Shown: piece after piece, positions 1 through 6,400 of the stretch | Position numbering within the stretch: position 1 is the first letter of the stretch | How the letters are laid out: every line of letters starts with the position of its first letter | Assembly (NCBI RefSeq): GCF_021245735.1 | Contig: NZ_JAJISB010000034.1 | Span: 1 to 64,000 of the forward strand | Reading direction: 5' to 3' | DNA length: 64,000 nt | Origin: Brevibacillus daliensis | Lineage (GTDB): Bacteria > Bacillota > Bacilli > Brevibacillales > Brevibacillaceae | Position numbers and translations under genes: made by a program | Notes under the pieces: generated by a model | Databases searched by the model: none | The model's input: only the letters and a program-made list of their open reading frames with translations | What the model was told of the DNA's origin: nothing

Positions 1-36
1 CATTCAAACATTTCACTGTTCAGTTTTCAAAGAACA
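1..36 (-). other. rRNA-operon leader-like motif at window edge
   Basis: Read on the minus strand, positions 35-18 give TTCTTTGAAAACTGAACA. This motif is typical of the spacer just before 16S or 23S rRNA genes in Bacillales. It lies downstream of the leftward tRNA cluster with no terminator between. The inference is that the tRNA transcript continues into, or directly abuts, an rRNA operon to the left of the window. The rRNA gene itself is not visible. Confidence 0.45.
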
Positions 37-143
37 TTTTCAGCGACACAAGAATATATATTACTCTAAGCAATTCAATATGTCAACACTTTTTTATAAA
101 AACTTTCAAACCTTTTCACTATCATTTCTTAACAGAAAAGTAG

Positions 144-220
144 TGGCGTCTCAGGAGAGATTCGAACTCCCGACCGTCCGCTTAGAAGGCGGATGCTCTA
201 TCCGGCTGAGCTACGGAGAC
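144..220 (-). tRNA. tRNA-Arg (anticodon TCT), copy 1
   Basis: Cloverleaf with encoded CCA at 144-146 and anticodon TCT in the loop CTTCTAA. The acceptor stem has one mismatch (C6 against U67), because the 5' strand reads GTCTCCG and the 3' strand CTGAGAC. It shares a 173-bp tandem duplication with the next tRNA-Arg; the 5' strand of that copy (GTCTCAG) would pair perfectly with this 3' strand. Confidence 0.9.
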
Positions 221-233
221 AAAATAAATAAGG

Positions 234-310
234 TGGTCGGGAAGACAGGATTCGAACCTGCGACACCTTGGTCCCAAACCAAGTACTCTACCAAGCTGAG
301 CTACTTCCCG
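234..310 (-). tRNA. tRNA-Pro (TGG), copy 1
   Basis: Acceptor CGGGAAG/CTTCCCG pairs perfectly, discriminator A, CCA encoded at 234-236, anticodon loop TTTGGGA. It is identical to the copy at 407-483, both being inside the tandem duplication. Confidence 0.95.
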
Positions 311-316
311 ACTTTA

Positions 317-393
317 TGGCGTGCCCTGAGAGATTCGAACTCCCGACCGTCCGCTTAGAAGGCGGATGCTCTATCCGGCTGAGCTACTGAGAC
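317..393 (-). tRNA. Chimeric tRNA-Arg (TCT) with mismatched acceptor stem
   Basis: The 5' part and anticodon arm match tRNA-Arg(TCT), but the T-arm exit and 3' acceptor strand (AGGGCAC) come from tRNA-Arg(ACG). Acceptor pairing of GTCTCAG with AGGGCAC leaves mismatches at 3-70, 6-67 and 7-66 and a wobble at 4-69. It is probably non-functional or poorly processed. CCA is still encoded at 317-319. An assembly error in a repeat is the alternative explanation. Confidence 0.7.
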
Positions 394-406
394 AAAATAA
401 ATAAGG

Positions 407-483
407 TGGTCGGGAAGACAGGATTCGAACCTGCGACACCTTGGTCCCAAACCAAGTACTCTACCAAGCTGAGCTACTTCCCG
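407..483 (-). tRNA. tRNA-Pro (TGG), copy 2
   Basis: Same sequence as the tRNA-Pro at 234-310: perfect acceptor stem, anticodon TGG and encoded CCA at 407-409. It is the second copy created by the 173-bp duplication. Confidence 0.95.
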
Positions 484-489
484 ACTTTA

Positions 490-566
490 TGGCGTGCCCT
501 GAGAGATTCGAACTCCCGGCCTTTTGATTCGTAGTCAAACGCTCTATCCAGCTGAGCTAAGGGCAC
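490..566 (-). tRNA. tRNA-Arg (ACG)
   Basis: Acceptor GTGCCCT/AGGGCAC pairs perfectly, anticodon loop CTACGAA, CCA at 490-492. It is the donor of the 3' half of the chimeric tRNA-Arg at 317-393. Confidence 0.95.
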
Positions 567-571
567 ATATA

Positions 572-647
572 TGGAGCGGACGAAGGGTCTCGAACCCTCG
601 ACCTTCGCCTTGGCAAGGCGACGCTCTACCAATTGAGCTACGTCCGC
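572..647 (-). tRNA. tRNA-Gly (GCC)
   Basis: Acceptor GCGGACG/CGTCCGC is fully paired, discriminator T, anticodon loop TTGCCAA, CCA encoded at 572-574. Confidence 0.95.
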
Positions 648-654
648 GAAAATG

Positions 655-737
655 TGGTGCGGGTGGAGGGACTTGAACCCCCACGGTCGCCCGCCAGAAC
701 CTAAATCTGGTGCGTCTGCCAATTCCGCCACACCCGC
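655..737 (-). tRNA. tRNA-Leu (TAG)
   Basis: 83 nt with an extended variable arm, as expected for a class II tRNA. The acceptor is GCGGGTG/CACCCGC, the anticodon loop TTTAGGT, and CCA is encoded at 655-657. Confidence 0.95.
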
Positions 738-747
738 ATGTGAAAAA

Positions 748-823
748 TGGTGAGCCATGAAGGACTCGAACCTTCGACCCTCTGATTAAAAGTCAGATGC
801 TCTACCAACTGAGCTAATGGCTC
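748..823 (-). tRNA. tRNA-Lys (TTT)
   Basis: Acceptor GAGCCAT/ATGGCTC, anticodon loop CTTTTAA, CCA encoded at 748-750. A complete cloverleaf. Confidence 0.95.
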
Positions 824-832
824 AAACATAAG

Positions 833-908
833 TGGTGCCGGCGAAAGGACTTGAACCCTCAACCCCCTGATTACAAGTCAGGTGCTCTACCAGTTGAGCT
901 ACACCGGC
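833..908 (-). tRNA. tRNA-Thr (TGT)
   Basis: Acceptor GCCGGTG pairs with CGCCGGC with the outer six pairs intact, anticodon loop CTTGTAA, CCA encoded at 833-835. Confidence 0.95.
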
Positions 909-942
909 ACGGTGTTTATTACATTATGCCATTTTTTAAGAA

Positions 943-1099
943 AAATGGCGGAGCTGACGGGACTCGCTTCCTATTGGCGCACCCACGTCGAAACAACTTC
1001 TTAGGCAAGCCAAATCCTTGTGCGCGAGCAGCTCTTCCTCGACCAATCACCGAGGGTGAACCCGGTATAGGTGAGAGGAGCGTCAACTTCATTGTTTAA
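943..1099 (-). repeat. Element A behind tRNA-Asp, with duplicated tRNA tail
   Basis: About 134 bp of non-coding sequence (966-1099) separates the complete tRNA-Asp from a second copy of its last ~22 bases (944-965 equals 1100-1122). The insert is related to element B at 1301-1437. Both begin cttcctaNtggcgc just after the duplicated tail and share acgtcgaaa, aagcca, cgagggtgaa and ggtgagag in the same order. A short hairpin (tcacc-gag-ggtga) lies at 1047-1059. The layout resembles integration at a tRNA 3' end that rebuilt the tail, but no integrase is seen. Confidence 0.6.
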
Positions 1100-1101
1100 A
1101 A

Positions 1102-1178
1102 TGGCGGAGCTGACGGGACTCGAACCCGCGACCTCCGGTGTGACAGACCGGCGTGAACTCCAACTTCACCACAGCTCC
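1102..1178 (-). tRNA. tRNA-Asp (GTC)
   Basis: Acceptor GGAGCTG/CAGCTCC with discriminator G, anticodon loop CTGTCAC, CCA encoded at 1102-1104. Its 3' tail is duplicated at 944-965. Confidence 0.95.
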
Positions 1179-1182
1179 ATTT

Positions 1183-1259
<77 letters not shown>

Positions 1260-1277
1260 ACAATAATTATAAAATTA

Positions 1278-1437
1278 AATGGTGGAGGCTGACGGGATCG
1301 CTTCCTACTGGCGCTTCAACGTCGAAATACATCTTCGATAAGCCAGATTCGCGTGCCCGAGCTTAACTCCTTGTTTCAACTTCGAGGGTGAATCGCTTGC
1401 GGTGAGAGACCGAAGCTCTAACCATAAAACGAAGTGA
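1278..1437 (-). repeat. Element B behind tRNA-Val, with duplicated tRNA tail
   Basis: The last ~23 bases of tRNA-Val (1438-1460) recur at 1278-1300. The 137 bp between (1301-1437) is a diverged relative of element A at 966-1099, with conserved blocks in the same order. Each element carries the tail of its own neighbouring tRNA, not a shared tail, so it is not a simple duplication of one locus. Confidence 0.6.
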
Positions 1438-1438
1438 A

Positions 1439-1514
1439 TGGTGGAGGCTGACGGGATCGAACCGCCGACCCTCTGCTTGTAAGGCAGATGCTCTCCCAGC
1501 TGAGCTAAGCCTCC
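1439..1514 (-). tRNA. tRNA-Val (TAC)
   Basis: Acceptor GGAGGCT/AGCCTCC (in the orientation of the gene, GGAGGCT with CAGCCTCC context), anticodon loop CTTACAA, CCA encoded at 1439-1441. Its tail is duplicated at 1278-1300. Confidence 0.93.
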
Positions 1515-1553
1515 AGATATACTTGCAATTTAGCGAGAAACTAATAAGAAAAA

Positions 1554-1630
1554 TGGTGACCCGTAGGGGATTCGAACCCCTGAATGACAGCGTGAAAGGC
1601 TGCTGTGTTAAACCGCTTCACCAACGGGCC
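1554..1630 (-). tRNA. tRNA-Glu (TTC)
   Basis: Acceptor GGCCCGT/ACGGGTC with a G-U wobble at 2-71, anticodon loop CTTTCAC, CCA encoded at 1554-1556. Confidence 0.95.
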
Positions 1631-1645
1631 ATGCTATTAAAATAA

Positions 1646-1721
1646 TGGTGGAGCTGAACGGGATCGAACCTATGACCTCCTGCTTGCAAGGCAGGTGCTC
1701 TCCCAACTGAGCTACAGCACC
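1646..1721 (-). tRNA. tRNA-Ala (TGC), atypical acceptor and T-stem
   Basis: The first gene of the cluster after the promoter. Anticodon TGC and CCA (1646-1648) are intact. The acceptor strands GGTGCTG and CAGCTCC give U3 opposite U70, not the G3:U70 pair that alanyl-tRNA synthetase normally needs. The T-stem strands ATAGG and CCGTT give two further mismatches. It may be a decaying or poorly charged copy. Confidence 0.8.
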
Positions 1722-1798
1722 AGGGTGCTATGTAAAAACTACTAGAACCGTTATGTTATCAATATTTTCGTGAAGTGTGTTTCACTGGAACGAAATTT

Positions 1799-1828
1799 AT
1801 TCTAGCACATATATCCAATCCAGGTCAA
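1799..1828 (-). promoter_or_regulatory. Promoter of the tRNA cluster
   Basis: On the minus strand TTGACC (1828-1823) is followed after 18 bp by TAGAAT (1804-1799). This is a good sigma-A match about 80 bp upstream of the first tRNA (tRNA-Ala). Confidence 0.7.
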
Positions 1829-2105
1829 TACCTTTTTTTAAAAAAATAACTGGGTATGAAATTCTTTATGGCCATCTACGAATCTATCACGTTCCTCCGT
1901 CTTTTTCAATAAAAAATATAACTAAAAAAGTCTCTATCTCGTAAATAAAGAAACAAAAAGCGACCTACTAGTAATAGGTCGCGGATATCCCAAATAATTG
2001 TTACACACTTATATTCTCAAAAAATAATCAAGGAATCCAGAAGTAAAAACTGGTTATTCGAAAACTATTTCCAACTTTGCACGGTTTAACAAAACGCCTA
2101 TCACA
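1829..2105. other. Intergenic region without genes
   Basis: AT-rich spacer between the tRNA promoter and the hairpin array. Only the hairpin at 1960-1982 stands out. No open reading frame with a ribosome binding site was found on either strand. Confidence 0.6.
1960..1982 (-). terminator. Intrinsic terminator hairpin
   Basis: Arms GCGACCTA (1960-1967) and TAGGTCGC (1975-1982) pair perfectly. On the minus strand the stem is followed by TTTTTGTTTCTTT. It would stop leftward transcripts from the secreted-protein genes before they enter the tRNA cluster. Confidence 0.7.
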
Positions 2106-2180
2106 CAAAACGGTCATGACCGTTTTGTTGGACCGCAAGCGGTCACATCCAATTTTATGAAAAACGTCGAGACGTTTTTC
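2106..2180. repeat. Array of three perfect hairpins
   Basis: Three consecutive palindromes: 2106-2127 (arms CAAAACGGTCA/TGACCGTTTTG, no loop), 2131-2144 (GACCGC-AA-GCGGTC) and 2159-2180 (GAAAAACGTC-GA-GACGTTTTTC as one perfect stem). The words GGTC/GACC recur in the first two and AAAACG in the first and third. They lie between the terminator of the leftward gene and the terminator at 1960, and are not explained by simple termination. Confidence 0.7.
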
Positions 2181-2185
2181 ACACA

Positions 2186-2220
2186 AAAAGACGAAGGCCA
2201 CGAATACGCCCCCGTCTTTT
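2186..2220 (-). terminator. Terminator of the DUF4350-like gene
   Basis: AAAAGACG (2186-2193) pairs with CGTCTTTT (2213-2220). On the minus strand the stem begins 12 bases after the stop codon and ends in a run of five T. Confidence 0.6.
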
Positions 2221-2232
2221 GTTACTTACAAC

Positions 2233-3438
2233 TTAGTTTCCAAATGATCCTGGAGAAAAAGTAAATCGATCCCACCACTTATATCCGGCGGATGGTGGAG
2301 ACCACGGTTCTTGTTGCGGTTCAACTGATTGCTCTGGTATTTCATTTTCTGGTCCACTTGTCACAAGTTGTGTCACCGCATCCAATTCTAATCCTTGAAT
2401 CTGTTGCAGATTTTGATAATTTTCTTCTTTACCTAACCAATTTATTGTATTTACAAGAAGAACGCCATCATCTTGTTCTTTAAATCCGTCATAGGTTTTC
2501 TTGTTCTGACCATTTTCCTCACGTTTGTATTTTGGTGTAATGTCTTCTACAGGTGAGGAATCCCCGATGAAAGCTGCTTTTCCCTTTCCAACCTTTGCTA
2601 TTGCCATGTAGGGGCCTTCTGCAATGCCACCTCCGTTATAAACGCCTTTATCCACTGCATTTGGCCATTTCGCATTGGTTTGTGGCACATAAACAACTCC
2701 TTTTGCCACTGATGGGTTCGTTATTGCAAGGGTACTTCCTGCGTGCATAGCAACACTTTTCACACCACTTGTAATCCCCAATGATTGCTCAGGACTAACC
2801 ACGACGGTAGCATTTACATCGCCTAACGCATTATAACGAAACCTGACACCAAAATTGTCACTTAGCCAGTCGGAACTACGTACATTCTGCATGGCCTCGG
2901 AATTTCGTTCTTCTTGACTCATCCCTTTTGCCGGATCGCTCCACGCTCCTCGTCGATAACCATTCATGACCTCAGAGGAATCCCAGCGATTCTTGTTCCG
3001 ATCTGCATTATAATGATCACTTATAAAGAAAATACTTCCTCCATCACGAACATATTGAAGCATGGCTGCTTGCTCGGAGACTTTAAAAGGGACATTTGCC
3101 TCCGGAATGACAAAAATATCATAGTTTTTCAGGTCATCGTATACAAGAGGGGTAGTTTTTCTCAGTTCTTTTACTTCATAACCCTGACCTGCTATAGCAT
3201 TTGCAAAATCGGAAAAAGCTCCATCAATTACCCAGTCAGCAGCTCCTGCCGTCTGGGCATGCATATTATCAAACAATACTTTTTTTCCGTTAGGTATACC
3301 TTTTGCCGAGATGAAAGGAGCCGGATCAAGTGGACCTTCTGCCCAAACCACCTGAGAAAACAGCGCCGATATCGTTAATGCAAGGATTGCTATACTTCGG
3401 AACATCCGCTTACCTTTTACTCTCTCTTTAAGTAACAT
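2233..3438 (-). CDS. Secreted DUF4350/GATase-like protein
   Basis: 401-residue exported protein. Residues 1-33 form a signal peptide (basic start, hydrophobic core, cleavage near VWA-EG). The rest resembles DUF4350-type class I glutamine-amidotransferase-like folds: an N-terminal LFDNMHAQTAG strand, then DLKNYDIFVIPEAN and DGGSIFFISDHYNADRN, where the fold normally sits, but no clear catalytic Cys-His-Glu triad. The tail (after about residue 350) is low-complexity and Glu/Pro-rich. The ATG at 3438 is favoured by GGGAGGG a few bases upstream. It lies 14 bp downstream of the large nuclease gene and is probably co-transcribed with it, so a role in handling extracellular nucleic acids is plausible but unproven. 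Confidence 0.7.
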   Translation of the reverse strand: MLLKERVKGKRMFRSIAILALTISALFSQVVWAEGPLDPAPFISAKGIPNGKKVLFDNMHAQTAGAADWVIDGAFSDFANAIAGQGYEVKELRKTTPLVYDDLKNYDIFVIPEANVPFKVSEQAAMLQYVRDGGSIFFISDHYNADRNKNRWDSSEVMNGYRRGAWSDPAKGMSQEERNSEAMQNVRSSDWLSDNFGVRFRYNALGDVNATVVVSPEQSLGITSGVKSVAMHAGSTLAITNPSVAKGVVYVPQTNAKWPNAVDKGVYNGGGIAEGPYMAIAKVGKGKAAFIGDSSPVEDITPKYKREENGQNKKTYDGFKEQDDGVLLVNTINWLGKEENYQNLQQIQGLELDAVTQLVTSGPENEIPEQSVEPQQEPWSPPSAGYKWWDRFTFSPGSFGN

Positions 3439-3452
3439 GGTTCTCCCTCCCC

Positions 3453-6400
3453 CTATGGAATTAATTCAATACTTGTATAAGTAGCTATCCCTTTTTTACT
3501 GAAATAAGCTTTGTCGTGTAGCGTTCCTGTGATGCGTATCTTTTTACCTGCAGCGTTCCCCTTGGCAAAAGCTCCTCCACGATCAGCATTCGTAAATTTG
3601 ATAATCATCCCGTTTGTCGAATCAGCACCCGGTTGATCCGCTAGATATATCCCATAACCAGGGAATTGCGGATTGGCTTCTACATCCTGCACATATGCCT
3701 CCACAGTAACTACTGTTCCTGCAGGCAAAGCAAGCGCTTGTGCTACCGTTAAAGCTACCGCTGCTTCCGTTACCTCTAGTGTTAGACGTACATTTGAGGA
3801 GTAGCCTGCTACAGTTCCTTCATATTGATAAACACCAACTATACTTGTATCTACGGTATCAGGCGTCCAACTTACATTTACCTGCTGCTTACTTCCATCG
3901 CTCATCGTTGCTGTTACCTTGGCAGGCAGGGTATATGCGCTTCCTTTTGTTACTTTTATATTGACTGGATCAATGGTAACAATTGATGGAGCACCCACTG
4001 ATTCCTTCACTAACACATAGACAGGCTCGCTTCTATATCCGGTTACATCATCATTTGCGATTATCTCTAAAACGGTACCAGCTAGTTGGGCAGGGATTGG
4101 TACTTCAAAAGCTCCTGTAGTTGTATCTGCACGTCCATTCCCTAATAGATCAGGACCAGTACGAACGAATACGTCTGCACCAGCTCTAGCCGATCCTTTT
4201 ACAGAAGTATCCTTCGCTGTAACTGGCTGAACAGTAGGAATATCACCCAACGGTTGAATGGTTATCGTGAAGCCTTTCTCTGATTTCGCCTCATTTCGTA
4301 CGACATTAGCAATAAGTGTGACTTGAGTTGGAACTGTAATGGCTGCTCGATTTATCGTACCTGAAGGTAAATCAATAACGGTAGAATGAGCTGGGTTTTG
4401 TAGCGTCCAGCTAATGGTCGTGTCATGGACTCCTTTTGAAGGCAAAGAAAGAAGACCATCCGTTCCGTTGTATGTGAGTGAAAGGCTATTTTTCACTTCC
4501 TCGACAGCTTCCAGATCTGTTACTGTTTCTGCCGGTACGGTAATGGTGAAGTTTTTGGAATCTGTACTTTCACCTTTTTGCAATGTAGCCGTTATTGTAA
4601 CGATTGCATCGGGATCCCCCTTCTTCGGACGACTTACTTTTCCATCTGGAGACACAATAGCAGGTTGATCAGATACCCAGCTAATTGTAGAGCCATTTAC
4701 TCCGACTGTTGGCAATACAACATCTTCTTTCAAAATGCCACTGCCATCCCCTATTGTAAGTGCTGCCTTGTCCGCTGCTACTCTCTCTGCATCAGTAAAG
4801 CCGCTGCTCACAATAGTGATATCGCCAGTTGTTCTTGGATAGAGCTGAGCATTTCCGTTGAAAATAGACGATATACCTGTAATCGTAACGATGTCCTTCT
4901 CACGCAGTTCAGGTAGATTAATGCTATATTTGCCTAAAAAAACCTCAAATGACCCACTCTGTGTACTAGCCAGGAATTTACTTGCAGTCACCTGTGAAAC
5001 GTTCGCTTCTTTTACGCTAACTAGCATGCCTTGCTTATCCAGTAGCTCATTCGCTTCTATCAAGATCGGTAACGGCGTTTCTGTAGAACCTGTAACTTCA
5101 AATTCTGCCTGCATGATCTCTACTTCACCGTTGTACGTATCTTTCAGACCGGTATTTACAGTGATCATATCTCCAGGCTTTACTTTCGTTTTAGTATTGG
5201 GTTGGAAAACGAGAATACCACCCGTTTCATCCTGCATATAAAAACTATTTCGTCCATCTGACTCGGTTGTCACAATACCAGTTGTTTTAATGTTCGCTGT
5301 TTTATCAGGAACTTGACGAATTGCTTGTATTTTTGTTTTGTCGATAACAGCATCTTTGGTATATCCAGCTGCCACTGCCTCTTCCTCTGTCTGGAAGAAC
5401 AATCTGTTTTGGTGTGAAACCAAATGATAGTCGAGTGGTTGTACGTATTTTTTGCTCGTTACGTCCCCAACAGGTCGTGCCAACGCTTTTTTCTGTTCTC
5501 GAGCACGGAATACAAATGGTTCTTCCGTTAACAGATCCGTACGATTCCAAATTCCAATCTCAGACTGCATTGCTTGGTGTACAGCCTGTGAGTAGAGTGT
5601 AAAACGTTCGTCACTAACTGGGGCTATCATATACATACCAGCAAAGCCATCCTGCACTTGCTTCAAGTTGAGATTACTTTCATCGTTTTTCCGGATCACT
5701 TCAGCAAGCAATCGTCCATACCCATCAATTGGGGTAACTGCCGGCTTGAGAATAATTTCATCTCCAGGCGATATCAGTTGCTGTAAATGTAACTTAGCTC
5801 GTTCGCCATGGGCTTTTTGATTTTTATTCATACTGTCAGCATCTGTTCCACTGTATACTTTGGTATGGTCAAAGGCTGGATCAGTAATATGATAGGTTTC
5901 AGGGGTATCAATATAAACAAAGCGTACGCTCGTTATTCCCAATACAGGTTCCGCCAATTGAATGGTATCTCCATCTACAACCTTTTTCACGACAGCATTG
6001 TAGCTTTCATCTGGAGTTGGAGGCTGTGGTTGATCAATCAGCAAAGTGAAATCATCGGCTTTTCTCGGGAGAATCTGGTACAAATCATTGTATTGAGACA
6101 AGATCCCTGTTACGTCATACCATTTGCCGGGCTGAAGTGCTGTAGTGTCCATGCTTTCTTTCATTACACGCACAGTTACTCCACGGAACTCTTCATCAAT
6201 CATGCTGAGATTATAGCCTCCGCCTGCTTCACCTTCGGGTACGGAAAGAAGATACGCTCTGGTCGTTACTACCTTTCCTTCCTTGAGCTCTGCAACAGTT
6301 GGATTATTAATGTCCGCAACGGTAATCAATGTAGGCTCTGGCAGGGGGTTACCCTGACTTTTTACAATGACATCAGATGATTGAGAAGGCACAATCTCCG

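Larger units (their letters stand above)
155..501. repeat. 173-bp tandem duplication in the tRNA cluster
   Basis: Positions 155-327 and 328-500 are near-identical, with one visible difference (ctacggagac against ctactgagac). Each unit holds most of a tRNA-Arg(TCT), a whole tRNA-Pro and the 3' end of tRNA-Arg(ACG). The unit boundary lies in the T-arm sequence gagagattcgaactcccg, which recurs at 155, 328 and 501. That is the arrangement expected from unequal crossing-over between the T-arms of the two tRNA-Arg genes. Confidence 0.85.

Noticed and set aside
80-1099. Open frames of 82-94 codons across the tRNA cluster
   Set aside because: They run through tRNA genes on either strand, carry no ribosome binding site and their translations are just tRNA sequence.
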